Assembly: GCA_019426215.1 (NCBI GenBank)
Contig: CM033391.1
Location: forward strand, 6,312,708-6,376,707
DNA: 64,000 bases
Origin: Buddleja alternifolia
Taxonomy: Eukaryota > Streptophyta > Magnoliopsida > Lamiales > Scrophulariaceae
Direction of reading: 5' to 3'
Both the position numbers and the translations under genes were made by a program. Shown piece after piece: positions 28,287 to 40,772 of the stretch. Position 1 is the stretch's first letter; each line of letters starts with the position of its first letter. The notes below the pieces were generated by a model that had not been told where the DNA came from, made no database searches, and worked only from the letters and a program-made list of their open reading frames with translations.

Positions 28287-29444
28287 ATGGTATCCATTAG
28301 TCCTCTGCAATCTATCCTTAAGGAAAATAAGCTCTTAGGACCTAACTATGCTTAGTGGAAAATGAATCTCAAGATTGTGCTCACTCATGATGAGCACAAG
28401 TTTGTTCTTAGCGAACCATGCCCTCCAGTTCCTGCTACCAATGAATCACAAGTTGTTAGGGACCGTTATGAACGGTGGCATAAGGCCAATGAGATGGCCA
28501 AATGCTATATCCTAGCATCTGTGTCTAATGTTCTCAAGCATCAGATGCAAGAGATGGTGACTGCTGCAATGATGATGCAACTTCTCAAGGAGATGTTTGG
28601 TGGTCAGGATAGGACAGCTAGACATGAGCTGATGACGAAGATACTTACTACTAAAATGACTGAAGGAACACTTGTTCAAGAACATGTCATGAGGATGATG
28701 GCTTACTTGAATGAACTAGAAATCCTCGGTGCGAAAATTGGCAGTCAAACCCAGCAGGATATGATCCTAAATTCTTTGCCAAGTTCATTCACTGAGTTCA
28801 GGCTTAACTATGCCATGAATAATAAAGATTACTCATTGCCTGAATTGATGAATGAACTGCAAGTCGCAGAAGGTGTTATGAGAGCTAAATGGAGTGTCAA
28901 TTTTGCTCAGACATCTGGTACGAAAGCTAAGAAATGGAATGCTAAGAAAAAGAAAAAGGGTAAGAATAAAGTTGCTACTATAGCAACTAATATTCAAAAG
29001 GCCGCAAAAGGAAAATGTTTCTACTGTGGGGAAGATGGCCATTGGAAGAGGAATTTCCCAAAATATTTAGCAAGCTTTCCTGCTAAATCTGGCAAAGCAC
29101 CTAGTCAAGGTATAACGATATCTTGTTTACTTGAAACATGTTTAGTTGGAAGTCCACCAGGTTCTTGGTGTGTGGACTCAGGATCAACTAATCATATTTG
29201 CAATATGTTCCAGGGGTTTCAGCTGACCAGGCAGCTAAGTGATGGTGATATGTACCTGCTAATGGGAGATAGTACAAGCGTGCCAGTAGTAACTGTTGGG
29301 CTTGTTAGTTTATATTTTAAGAACATAGTATTACATTTGAAAGACTGTCTATATGTGCCTTCCATCCGTAGGAATTTGATTTCTGTTAGTTGTTTGATGG
29401 ATGATGGTTTTACTGTTGTTTTTTTAACAAAGTTTGTCTATTAA
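28287..29444 (+). pseudogene. Inner Copia gag and protease start
   Basis: The likely start is the ATG at 28287 (MVSISPLQSILKENKLLGPN), followed by a stop at codon 23; the frame then runs open. The gag body (MRMMAYLNELEILGAKIGSQ, LPSSFTEFRLNYAMN) is followed by a zinc knuckle CFYCGEDGHWKRNF in which the last Cys is Phe. The protease active site is WCVDSGSTNHICN. A frameshift near 29425 ends the frame at 29444. Gag would package RNA and protease cleave the polyprotein, but this copy is broken. Confidence 0.88.
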
Positions 29445-32231
29445 GCATAATAAATCGTTTAAATGTAAAGGCACTAGGAAAGATGGTTTTTTTTATTACT
29501 TCCTGATAAATACTCTGTTGGTAATTCTGAGGCTAATACAAGTAAACAAATCTTACCATTGAAAAGAAAAACTCCAATGACTAATGAAGCATATATGTGG
29601 CACTTGCGTTTAGGTCATATTAACTCTAATAAGATCCAAACACTGGTATCTGATGGACTTATATGTCCATTAGACCTTAATAATCTACCAGTCTGCGAAT
29701 CATGTTTGGAGGGTAAAATGACCAAGAGACCTTTTAAGGGAAAAGGCAATAGAGCCACACAGTTGCTTGAATTGATTCACACTGATGTTTGTGGACCAAT
29801 GAACATTCATGCAAGAGGAGGTTTTGAGTATTTCATAACCTTCAAAGATGATTACTCAAGGTTCAGATATGTATATCTAATGAAACATAAGTCTGAAACT
29901 TTTGAAAAGTTCAAAGTATTTAAGGCTGATGTGGAAAACCGATTAGATAAACATATCAAATCACTTAGATCAGATCGAGGTGGTGAATATCTATCCAGAG
30001 AGTTCTTGGACTTCTTAACTGCAAATGGGATTAGATCTCAGCTTACTGCACCGGGCACACCTCAGTAGAATGGTGTTGCAGAAAGAAGAAATAGAACATT
30101 AATGGAAATGGTAAGATCCATGATGAGTCATGCGACTCTACCTAGTTCATTTTGGGGATATGCACTTAAAACAGCTGCTTATCTACTGAACTTAGTCCCA
30201 TCTAAGTCAGTTCCTAAAACACCTGTGGAGTTATGGATTGGGCGAAAGCCTAAGATTAACTATCTCCGTATTTGGGGATGTCCAACACATGTGTTAAGGA
30301 AGGATCCTGATAAGTTAGAGTCAAGGACAGAAGTATGCTTGTTTGTAGGATATCCAAAAGAGACTAGGGGTGGTCAAGTTTATAGTCCTAATGATCATAA
30401 GGTATATGTGAGTACAAATGCCAAATATCTTGAGGATGAACTATTAAATGGCTACAAGAGTCGAAGTAAGCTTGTATTGGAAGAGATGGCAGTATCAGAT
30501 ATTACATCTGAACAGCCTAGTATTACAGATAACATAGATAATACATATGATGTAACTAGTGTAACGATTGATGTAGAATCTAGTACACATGAGCCACATC
30601 GTAGTGGGAGGATTATCAGGCCCCTTGTCAGATATCTTGAGGAAACCCTCGTGGTTGAACCTGAACTTGAATCTGATCCTCTTAACTACAAAGAAGCTCT
30701 AGCAGATATAGATGCTGATCGATGGATCACTGCAATGAAATCTGAGTTGGAGTCAATGTACTCAAACAATGTCTGGGAACTTGTAGAGGCGCCGGAAGGC
30801 ATTAAAACCATTGGGTGTAAATGGGTCTACAAGAGAAAGAGAGGAGTGGATGGAAAGGTAGAGACCTTCAAAGCAAGGCTAGTGGCAAAGGGTTATGCCC
30901 AGATAGAAGGCATCGATTATGATGAAACCTACTCGCCAGTAGCCATGTTTAAATCCATAAGGATTCTCTTATCCATTGTAGCTCATTATGATTATGAGAT
31001 ATGACAAATGAATGTTAAGACAACGTTCTTGAATAGAAATCTTCAAGAAGAAATCTATATGATACAACCAGATGGATTTGTAGTTGAAAATCAGGAGTAT
31101 ATGGTATGCAAACTAAAGAAGTCCATTTATGGACTCAATCAAGCGTCTAGATCATGGAACATCAGGTTCAATGAAGCTGCCAAATCTTTTGGATTTGAAC
31201 AATTACCTGATGAACTATGTGTGTATAAAAGACATCATGAAAAGATTATAATGTTCTTAGTGCTTTATGTGGATGATATCCTACTCATTGGGAATGATGT
31301 GGGAACATTGTCCGCTATTAAGATTTGGCTGTCCAATCATTTTGATATGAAAGACCTAGGGATCAAACTTTTGCGAAACCGAAAGAACAAGATGTTAGGC
31401 TTATCACAAGCTGTATATATAGATAAGATATTGGCAAGGTATAACATGGCGGATTCCAAGAAAGGGTCATTGCCTTTTAGACATGGAATCCAGCTTTCTC
31501 GAGAACAGTGTCCTAAAACACCTAAAGAGGAAGAAAACATGAGAAATGTACCCTATGCTTCCGCTGTGGGTAGTCTCATGTATGCTATGCTTTGTACGAG
31601 GCCAGATATCTGTTATGCTGTAGAAATGGTCAGCAGATATCAGTCGAACCCTAGATCAGAACATTGGGTGGTAGTGAAGCATATTCTAAAGTACTTGAGA
31701 AGAACTAGAGATGATATGCTTGTCTATCAAAGTGAGGAGTTGTTACCAATGGGTTACTCAGATTCAGATTTTCAATCTGATAGTGATTCTAAACGTTCCA
31801 CCTTGGGATATGTGTTTACTCTTGGTGGAGGAGCCACTAGTTGGAGGAGCATAAAACAGTCTTGCATCGCAGACTCCACTATGGAAGCTGAATATGTGGC
31901 GGCTTCTGAAGATGCTAAAGAAGCTTATTGTCTAAGAAAGTTTCTTATGGATCTAGAGATTGTTATAGAAGGGCTAACACCGCTCAAACTCCATTGTGAT
32001 AATTCTGGTGCTGTAGCCAATTCTAAATAACCAAGAAGCCATAAGCGTTCGAAGCACATTGAGAGGAAGTATCACATCATTAGAGAATATGTAGATTGTG
32101 GAGAGATTGTAGTTACCAAGATAGAATCAACTAAAAATTTAGCAGATCCTTTCACTAAAACATTGGCACAAAAGAGTTTTGACTCTCATTTAGAAAGGAT
32201 GGGTATGAGATATGTGGCTAATTGGATTTGA
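29445..32231 (+). pseudogene. Inner Copia integrase, RT and RNase H with stops
   Basis: After a return to frame at a T8 run near 29494, the pre-integrase zinc motif and integrase core follow (AYMWHLRLGHI, CESCLEGKMTKRPF, TDVCGPM, RSDRGGEYLS). TAG replaces a Gln codon in TPQ-NGVAE (30066), TGA a Trp before QMNVKTTFLN (31004), and TAA a residue in RNase H (32030). RT has LYVDDILLIGND and a short in-frame gap after DMKDLG. RNase H has GYSDSDFQSDSDSKRSTLGY and LHCDNSGAVANSK. The natural end is the TGA at 32229-32231. Each stop is a single substitution, suggesting decay of a once-intact frame. Confidence 0.9.
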
Positions 32232-32246
32232 GGCCAAGTGGGAGAT

Positions 32247-34094
32247 TGTTAGGGATTGTGCTCTAAAAATCCAATTATATGAAACGTTTATATTTCGTTT
32301 ATGAAATTGATCATTATTAATTTTGTTGCAAGTTATGAGTATTATAGAAATCGTACTATAAGATAGACGTAGTCCAATATAATATATGATAATCCAAATG
32401 GAAATGTTGTTCCATGAAAAGACTTGGGTTATATGTGTCATATATTATTATAAATGGGTTTTTAGTGGGTGATAAGATTGGGCGTCTTATCTGCTAAAAA
32501 CTATAATATACTATATTCGATGATTTGTCTTAATCATGGGAATGAAGATTCCATATATAGTATAATCGTGTAAATCAATGAGATTGAAACACTGAACCAA
32601 ACCAACTAAGTTATTTATTTTTTGCTACTATCGAAAATAAATAACTTCAACAACTCTAAATCCTATGATTGTCGTGGACTAATGCTTCTAGTGTATATTA
32701 CTTTGATGTATTTAGAAGTGAGGTCTTCGATGGTCAATATACTTTATACATTGAGTAATTGCATGAAATGTGATTATGAAGGACATTCTTAAGGAATCTA
32801 TAATCTCCATGAGAGATAAGAAATATTTCCTTTAATGGAATTGCAATGTTCAACTATTCTAAAACTTTGGCCAAAGTATTTTAGGTACAGTGTCACTAAA
32901 ATTAAACGAAAAATGAGTTGTCGTATGAAAAGTTGACAATGAGTAAATCAGCAATTTTAGGATAAGAGGTGAAGAATAAAATAATAGTAGCATTGATTTT
33001 AGTTCTTCACGGATTTTTCGATAGAGGAGTTGGTTGTAATATTCTTAAGTATGTGAACTCTTGAGTAATTTAATTAATTCTAGAGTGCAACAATGTTTAT
33101 TTAGTGGACTTAAATATTGTTAAATGGTAATCAAATATTACCATGCGATGGTGATTCGATTCGACCCGTTTGGAGCTAGAATTAATTTTTCCCTAAGGTC
33201 CCTTTGCAAGTCTCAAATAGAAACTCGATTAAATACTAAAAGGCTCATTGGATGGATTGTTTTTTTGAACTTAGATGAAATGATGTGGGAAATATCTTTA
33301 GAGAAAGATATTTAGATAAAAGTCAAATTAAATTTATTTTAATTTAAAAAGAGAGAAAAAAAATGGACGGGCCTCAGAAAAATTGAAGGTGGCCTGGCCG
33401 CCGTGTGACCCGTGGCCTGACTGACGTGTGACCCGTGGCCTGACCGCCGTGTGACCCATGGCCTGGCCACCATGTGGCCTTGAGCCTTGTCTGTTTACTT
33501 TGTTTTGTCCCACATTGATTGAAAATATAAGTTTTTAACCTATAACCATCTATAAATAGAGGTCTTTGTTGAGTTCAAAGATATAACAAAAAATTGCAAA
33601 AGAATTTTCTAATTTAGAAAATATATTTGCAAAGTATATAAAATTTCTTTTTTAAGAAATTTTATTTTAGTATTAAATTTTAATTGGGAGCCCACTCTCC
33701 CTGGTTAAAGCTAGGCTTTGCGAAGAAGGCTTTGCGGTGCGAGAGCTCGGTTTCCTCCGACAAGGAGGCGTTTATTGGTTGCGGTGCGTTCCACCGGCTC
33801 GTTTTGATCTTCGGAGGAAGGTTGTATTTTTGTTTTGTTTTAATTATTGATTTTATTTCTATAGCATGCAATTAATTAATTAGTTTCAATTAAATTGTTT
33901 AATTAGTTAGTTTTTTAATTGCTAGCTATAGTTAATCAATAATTATTAATTAAATTATTTAATTAGTTATCTCTTGCCATAGTATGTATGATTTAAAAAT
34001 TTTAATGTCATGCATGTACGCATTAGAGATAGATTCTTTAATATAAATCCCGCTGTGTACTTTTTGGGGTTATTTTCGAAGTAATTCCCCAACA
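32247..34094 (+). repeat. 3' LTR of the inner Copia
   Basis: 1848 bp. TATA box at 33551-33558, with the same GC-rich array at 33385-33480. The preceding AAGTGGGAGAT (32236-32246) is the polypurine tract. Confidence 0.92.
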
Positions 34095-34229
34095 CTTTCC
34101 TTAATTGCTTTAGAACCCAAAATACCAAATATCTTAATTGATCACATAATCTTGGCTCAATTAATATGATGACTATTAATACATGACTTTCACATATTGC
34201 CCATATATAGATTGGATTCTAAATCAAAC
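34095..34229 (-). repeat. 3' LTR of the outer Copia, right part
   Basis: It begins with CTTTC, the right copy of the inner duplication with one change, and ends AATCAAACA. On the minus strand the sequence beyond it (34230-34243) is the purine tract AAGTGGGAGATT. Confidence 0.9.
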
Positions 34230-34668
34230 AATCTCCCACTTGAGCTATATGTGTCGCCTTATACCTATGTATTAAATAACCTTATGAGTACTCCAAATTT
34301 CGTCATCATTACCTTAAGCAATTTTCCAAACAATCCGGTCTATCAATTATACCAACATAGGATCAAAGTGGATTTCATCACATATAATCATGACTAAACC
34401 CATCAATGGTCACGTATATTCATATAACCAAATGACATGGATCAAGTACGGATGTGTAGCATGAAAATTACATGGCGATCCTAGCATGCATATTTTCAAC
34501 TGGTCCTCCCTTAAACCTTAGTGAGATCATTCAAGCATGTTCAGAGATTAACATAAACCATAAACTTTAATTTCGGAATAACTAAAATATTCATAACCAT
34601 AAACCATAAACCAAATAACCAAATGCAAATGTCTACAACCAAAAGCAAATAAAAGACACAAACTCCCA
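34230..34668 (-). other. Polypurine tract and 3' untranslated region of the outer Copia
   Basis: The polypurine tract GCTCAAGTGGGAGATT abuts the LTR. The rest is A/T-rich and non-coding. Confidence 0.75.
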
Positions 34669-36547
34669 CTAAAACTGAATATCCTCAGGTGCTACCACAC
34701 TTATATGAGCAGTGTGCTCATGAAAGACTTTGGGTGGTAGCCCTTTAGTAAGCGGATCCGCAACCATGGAGTTTGTAACTATATGTTCTATAGACATCTG
34801 CCCACTCAGAACTCTTTCTTTCACAACTAAGAACTTGATTTCTATATACTTAGACTTCGTCGAGCTCCTGTTGTTGTTGGAATACAGCATTGCAGACCTA
34901 TTGTCACAAAATATCTTAAGTGGTCTTTCTATACCATCTAAAATCCGTAGCCCAGTGACAAAATTCCTCAGCCATATTCCATGATTGGATGCCTCATAAC
35001 ACGCTACGAACTCCGCTGCCATGGTGGAGGAGGCTACGAGTGTCTGTTTAGCACTCTTCCATGAAATGGCTCCTCCAGCAAACAGGTAGACATAGCCCGA
35101 AGTGGAGCTTCTACTATCAACGCATCTAGTGAAATCAGAATCAGAATAGCCTATGATCTCCAATTGATCTGATTTCTTGTATGTGAGCATGTATCCCTTT
35201 GTTCTTTGTAAATACCGCATGACTTGATTGGCTGCTTTACAGTGATCCATTCATGGGTTACTTATATATCTCCCTAGCATTCCAACAATGTATGCGATAT
35301 CCAGACGCGTACATACCTGAGCATACATTAGACTCCCTACAGCCGAAGCATAAGGAATCTTCTGCATTTTTTTAGTTTCAAAGTCACTCTTGGGGCATTG
35401 ACTTAAACAAAACTTATCTTCCTTAGCAACATGGGTGTCTCCTGGTTTACAATCTTGCATACCAAATCTCTGAAGAACTTTCTCGATAAAGCTATTTTGT
35501 GACAATCCAAGAATACCCCAAGAGCGATCTTGGTATATCTGGATTCCTAATACAAAAGAGGTGTCACTAAGATCTTTCATCTCAAAGTTCTTAGCTAGAA
35601 ATTTATTGGTTTTGCACAACATGCCTATATCATTGGTGGCAAGCAATATATCATCGACATACAAGATTAAAAAGGTATACTTACTCCCACTGAAGTTGTG
35701 GTACACATAATGATTTGCTATATTCATCTCAAAACTGAATGAGGTGATAATTTGATGGAACTTGTGATACCATTGACGAGATGCTTGCTTAAGCCCATAG
35801 ATGGATTTTTTTAATTTGCAAACCATTTTCTTTGAAGCTCCCGATACAAAGTTTTCTGGTTGCGCCATATAAATCGTCTCTTCAATGTTACCATTGGGAA
35901 ACGCAGTCTTAACATCCATCAGATATAGCTCAAGATCTAAATATGCCACCAATGCCATTATTATCCTGAAAGAGTCTTTCGATGAAACCGGAGAGAAAGT
36001 CTCTTTATAATCGATGCCTTCTTTCTGTGTAAAGCCCTTAGCAACAAGACATGCTTTGTACCTTTCGAAATTGCCTTTCGAATCCCTTTTGGTCTTAAAT
36101 ATCCATTTGCAACCAATAAGTTTCGCACCTTCTGGCAATGGAACCAGGTCCCACACGTCATTGTCCATCATGGACTTTATCTCTTCATTCATGGCATCGA
36201 TCCACTTTTGAGAGTTAGTACTTTCCATGGCTTGACGGGAGTTGATTGGATCATCTTCCATCACTCCAATATCAAAATCATGTTCTTGAAGAAACACAAC
36301 ATAATCATCCGGAATTGCATTCCTTCTCTCTCTAGTGGATCTCCTTAATGGCATTGGTTCTTAAGGTTGTAGAGTTTATTCTTCTGGAACAATCTGAACA
36401 GGGAGTTGATTGATATTGTTTTGATCCGGAGTTGCTTTTTGAATAATGTCAGGTATGGAAGCCTGATCCTCATCATTAACAGTAGCAACTTGAGGAATAT
36501 CTACATATTCTTCCTCAAAGACAAAATCATTAGTCCTTTCACCCCCC
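34669..36547 (-). pseudogene. Outer Copia RT and RNase H
   Basis: The minus strand gives a nearly continuous frame. The hinge before RT (36547-36355) has stops. RT at 36354-35251 contains MDVKTAFPNGNIEETIYMAQ, LKKSIYGLKQASRQWY and the catalytic LYVDDILLA. A stop at about 35248-35250 falls between RT and RNase H. RNase H contains GYSDSDFTRCVDSRSSTSGY, LVASSTMAAEF and FCDNRSAM and runs to 34669. One substitution (LNG to PNG) changes the first conserved RT block. Integrase, protease and gag are absent because of the adjacent rearrangement. Confidence 0.9.
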
Positions 36548-38030
36548 TGATAAGTGCAATATTTATATATTTTATTACCTCTATCTTTAGCATTTTATTG
36601 TGATTATATGGCCATTGGAACTGATTTTATCTCATTTTGTGATTTGGCCAAGATTTGAAGTGCAAAATATCAATTTCAATCAAAATGACAGATTTGGCGA
36701 TGTTTCGGAAATACTGATATATCTAGAGATGCAGACATTAGTTTCTATTGAATTTTATCTAGTTGGAAAGCTAAGACAAGGACCTATATTTCGTATGAAG
36801 AAGTCCAGACTCAGTTCGGAAGTTAAAGGGCTCGAAAGTGTTGAAGAATTTAATGAAGATTTCTGTTCTGGACTGGCCTGGAATGCGCAGCTTTGGTGAA
36901 AAATTCATAACTTGAGTTATGTGTCTTGGATTCAGTCAAGGCCAGTTGGAAATGAAAGCTAACACATAAAGATACAACTTTCTAGAAGGAGTCAAAGTCA
37001 GATTCGATGAAGTAGAGGCGACAAATCAGAGTGTAAAGGGAAGAATATATTCTCCATGCTTTGATGTTAAAGAGAAGAATATATTCTCCATGCTTTGATG
37101 TTAAAGGGAAGAATATATTCTCCATGTCTTGATAAAGGAAGAGAGAATATATTCTCTCTATGATTATGTCATCTTTCCATTGCCTATATATATGTCTTGC
37201 AAGAGTTGAAGTAGAACAACAAAAACAAGAAGAAAACAAAGAGAAGAGAATTAGAAAAATAGTATTTTCAAGTTTTATACTTACAATTATGAGTAGCTAA
37301 GTTTTTATTTCGATTCAAGGGAGTTCATTTTGATTCACATGTTGTGAGACACGGAGCTTCATCTATCTATCTACGGTTTGATTATCTTTTGTTTCTTATT
37401 CTTAATGTTCATGCTTGTTTAGATAATAATCTAAGGTGCACATTAGTTGATTATCTATTACAATCTATTGCTAACAAATCTTCATAATCCGTAATTGTTA
37501 TGTTTGATTTGTGCATGTAGCAATTAGGTTTTCATGATTAGGATCCCAATTTTTGTTGATAACCTAAGGGAAACATTAGAGTAAATTAAATAGTTGGCGC
37601 TTGCTTAAACTATTGTTTATCCTTAGTCGCTTCTAATTTGTTATGCTATTATTAACATGATTAGGATTGCTTAATACCGAGTCAGTTGATAATAAGAATT
37701 TAACCGGGTGCTGGGCTTTGGTTAATGATATACGGAAGTTAATAGGGATATAAATAGCTGGTTATTTATGTTCTTGGCTAAGTAATCAAAGAATAGATAG
37801 TATTTTAGGTGTCTATGATCAACTTGAATTGAAGAACGAACTATCCTTGAATCGATGCTTTACATTTATTGAACTTCTTATTTAATTCCTGTCATTATTA
37901 ATTCATCAAACAAACCTCCCCATTGAATATTATTTTGATCAACCAATCTCTAGGGTTCGACTTGGACTTACGAGTACTACAAATTCTTGTGAGAACAGTA
38001 ATTATATTTTGGTGCATTCGACACGTACCA
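36548..38030 (+). repeat. Left LTR (family A) of the Athila assembly
   Basis: 1483 bp, TGATAAGTGC ... CACGTACCA. It contains a four-unit 34-bp array ending about 30 bp before the TATA box TATATATAT (37185-37193). No second copy is in the window. Confidence 0.82.
37042..37155. repeat. Four AGAATATATTCT palindromes at exact 34-bp spacing
   Basis: Copies start at 37042, 37076, 37110 and 37144. The first three lie in a 34-bp tandem unit (GAATATATTCTCCATGCTTT). The palindrome GAGAATATATTCTC is perfect in the fourth. They precede the TATA box, so an enhancer role is inferred. Confidence 0.85.
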
Positions 38031-38035
38031 AATTT

Positions 38036-38053
38036 TGGCGCCGTTGCCGGGGA
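38036..38053 (+). promoter_or_regulatory. Primer-binding site TGGCGCCGTTGCCGGGGA
   Basis: The classic Athila/Tat-type primer site, 5 bp after the LTR. Confidence 0.85.
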
Positions 38054-38402
38054 TTGGTTTTCGGTCAAAATCTTATTTTATTCTAATTATTATTGTAATA
38101 TATATAGACTGTTAGATTTATATATTTCTTAGTTTTAAGTTTTATTGACTAGTTTGTGCATTGAAAAGAAAAAAAATACACTGTTTTTCGAATTCGGCCA
38201 CGAACTCTATATCAATCTTGAAGGAAACGTCGTTTTAAAAACAACTCAGCATACTTTTGTATGCTGAGCACCACCCTCTCAGGCCTAAATTCCATCGTTT
38301 ACTAGTTGTTTTTTGCGTTTTTGTGTTTTCAGTCGGTTTTTAAGTTTTATTTTTATTTGTTTTCAATATTTCTATACTTTACCTTGTTAGTTTTTGTGTT
38401 TT

Positions 38403-39887
38403 ATGACCTCTAAGAGCCAGGAAATTGATCCAGAGATTGAAAGAACGTTCCACAGATTAAGAAGAGAGGCTAAACGGGCAATTGAAGAGCAAAACTCAAT
38501 ACCGGAAGAGTCAATCCCTTCTCCAAAGGGAAGCACCGAATCTCTGCACCTGTTTTCAAGTGATTTAGACGAAGAGGAAGTCATGGCAGCCAACAATAGG
38601 ACTCTAAAGGAGTTGGCTGCTCCAAATTTTAATCAACAACCTTTATGCATTGAATACGCTACTTTAGATGTTGCTTTTGAATTGAAATCTGGATTGATTC
38701 ACTTATTACCTAAATTTCGTGGTCTTGCAGGAGAGGATCCAAATAAACATCTGAAGGAGTTCCATGTTGTTTGTTCAAGCATGAGACCAACTGGAGTGTC
38801 CGAGGAGCAGATTAAATTGAGAGCTTTTCCATTCTCCTTAGCTGATGATGCAAAGGATTGGCTCTATTATTTACCGTCGGGGACGATAACAACATGGAAT
38901 GAAGTGAAGAGGCTGTTTTTGGAAAAGTACTTCCCAGCTTCAAGGGTTGCCAACATAAGGAAAGAAATTTGTGGCATAAGGCAGTACAATGAAGAGTCAT
39001 TATACGAATACTGGAACATGAATGATGCAGCGAGTGGAGGAGCGTTAGTAGATAAAACCCCCACAGCTGCCAGAAATTTGATTTCAAATATGGCAGTAAA
39101 TTCACAGCAATTTGGCATGAGGTTGGACCACACACCTAAAACAGTTAATGAGGTAAGTACATCTAACCTTGAGCATCAAATTTCTGAGTTAACGTCATTA
39201 GTTCGTCAGATGGCGGTAGGAAATATGCAAGTAGCGAAGGTATGTGGTATTTGTTCAGTTACAGGACACCCCACTGATGTGTGTCCTACATTGCAAGAAG
39301 AAACCAACCAGCAAGCCAATGCCATTGGAGGATTCCCAGGGCAACCACATCGGACATACGATCCATACTCCAATACATACAATCCGGGATGGAGAGATCA
39401 CCCCAATCTAAGCTATGGAAACCAAGCTAGATATCAGTCACAAACAAATCAAGCTTCAAATTCAGGTATGCAGTTAAATGATATTGTTAAAGCTCTCGCT
39501 AACAATACCCAACAATTTCAACAGGAAACAGGGAACAGCATCCAAAATTTGGAGAAACAGATAAGTCAGTTAGCAACTTCGATGAGCAAGATGGAAGCTC
39601 AAGGTTCGGGCAAATTACCCTCCCAAACAATCATAAATCCTAGAGAGAATGCTAGTGTAGTAACTTTGCGGAGCGGAAACGAAACTCAGAGACCAATTCA
39701 AAGTGTGTCGAAAGAAAAATCAGCGGAGAAAACGGAGGCTGAAATTGATCTCGAAACTCCTAAGGTAAGTTTTCCTCCAAACATGCATAATTCCACTGAC
39801 ACTGTTCCTGTTTCCATTCCCTTTCCGAGCAGGTTAAGTAAATCCAAGAAACAAGATGAAGAAAAGGAGATATTGGAGACCTTTTGA
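38403..39887 (+). CDS. Athila gag (family A part), possibly internally shortened
   Basis: About 495 codons from MTSKSQEIDPEIERTFHRLR; the ATG nine bases upstream gives three more residues. The core has IHLLPKFRGLAGEDPNKHLK and KDWLYYLPSGTITTWNEVKR. EEYW-type text (ESLYEYWNMNDAASGGALVD) joins two conserved blocks that are normally separated by tens of residues, suggesting an in-frame deletion near 39015. A zinc knuckle CGICSVTGHPTDVC (CX2CX4HX4C) lies near residue 285. A TGA at 39885-39887 separates it from protease in the same frame. Confidence 0.82.
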   Translation: MTSKSQEIDPEIERTFHRLRREAKRAIEEQNSIPEESIPSPKGSTESLHLFSSDLDEEEVMAANNRTLKELAAPNFNQQPLCIEYATLDVAFELKSGLIHLLPKFRGLAGEDPNKHLKEFHVVCSSMRPTGVSEEQIKLRAFPFSLADDAKDWLYYLPSGTITTWNEVKRLFLEKYFPASRVANIRKEICGIRQYNEESLYEYWNMNDAASGGALVDKTPTAARNLISNMAVNSQQFGMRLDHTPKTVNEVSTSNLEHQISELTSLVRQMAVGNMQVAKVCGICSVTGHPTDVCPTLQEETNQQANAIGGFPGQPHRTYDPYSNTYNPGWRDHPNLSYGNQARYQSQTNQASNSGMQLNDIVKALANNTQQFQQETGNSIQNLEKQISQLATSMSKMEAQGSGKLPSQTIINPRENASVVTLRSGNETQRPIQSVSKEKSAEKTEAEIDLETPKVSFPPNMHNSTDTVPVSIPFPSRLSKSKKQDEEKEILETF

Positions 39888-40772
39888 AAGGTAGCAATAA
39901 ACATTCCATTGCTTGATGCTATTAGTTGGATTCCAAGATATGCGAAATTCCTTAAGGAACTGTGCACCACGAAGAGGAAGCTACGAGGAGACGAGAAGAT
40001 TAAGGTGGATGAAAATGTGTCTGCAGTAATCCAGCGAAAACTGCCACCTAAGTGTAAGGATCCAGGTATGTTTACTATTCCTTGTGTGATTGGGAATCAT
40101 AGATTTGAACGTGCCATGTTAGATTTAGGTGCATCAATTAACGTCATGCCTCATTCAATTTATGCATCTCTTAATTTGGGTCCCTTAAAACAAACTGGTG
40201 TTATTATACAATTGGCGGATCGATCTAATTGGCGAGTATGCATAGATTATCGTAAGTTGAATGACGCCACCCGTAAAGACCATTTTCCCCTCCCTTTCAT
40301 CGACCAAATGCTTGAAAGGTTAGCCGGGCACGATTTTTATTATTTTCTAGATGGATACTCCGGCTATAATCAAATTGCCATAGATCTCGAGGACCAAGAG
40401 AAAACCACTTTCACTTGTCCCTATGGTACGTTTGCTTATAGACGGATGCCATTTGGATTGTGCAATGCCCCGTCCACCTTTCAAAGGTGCATGATGGCCA
40501 TTTTCCATGACATGGTTGAGGAGTTCCTTGAGATTTTTATGGACGATTTTTCTGTTTTTGGAACATCCTTTGATACATGTCTAGATCATTTGACTCGTGT
40601 TTTAAAACGTTGTGAGGAAACCAATCTTGTTTTAAATTGGGAGAAGTGCCATTTCATGGTACGGGAAGGGATTGTGCTAGGTCACAAGGTCTCTCATAGA
40701 GGGATTGAAGTAGACCGAGCCAAGATTGAGGTCATTGAGAAACTTCCCCTCCTATCTCGGTTAAGGCCGTGA
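39888..40772 (+). pseudogene. Athila protease joined to RT (A-B junction)
   Basis: The frame is that of gag. WIPRYAKFLKELCTTKR and the protease block MLDLGASINVMPHSIYASL are followed by IIQLADRSN and then directly by WRVCIDYRKLNDATRKDHFP of RT. The region that normally separates them (rest of protease, RT N-terminus) is missing. The junction is near 40212-40222, where AATTGGCG occurs at 19-bp spacing. RT continues through FLDGYSGYNQI, MPFGLCNAPSTFQ and the catalytic FMDDFSVFG. It loses frame near 40755. Confidence 0.85.

Larger units (their letters stand above)
25487..34094 (+). mobile_element. Inner Copia retrotransposon, near full length, 8.6 kb
   Basis: LTRs 25487-27282 and 32247-34094, primer site, a single gag-pol frame with several stops, and a polypurine tract. 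The target duplication is TTTTC/CTTTC. The two LTRs are clearly alike but have many differences and one ~62-bp length difference, so the insertion is not recent. Confidence 0.93.

Noticed and set aside
34197..34397. 66-codon frame next to the outer Copia LTR
   Set aside because: It crosses the LTR border and polypurine tract on the wrong strand.
38812..39135. Minus-strand frames opposite Athila gag, and those opposite the third ORF (43941-44748)
   Set aside because: Shadows of well-supported plus-strand coding regions.
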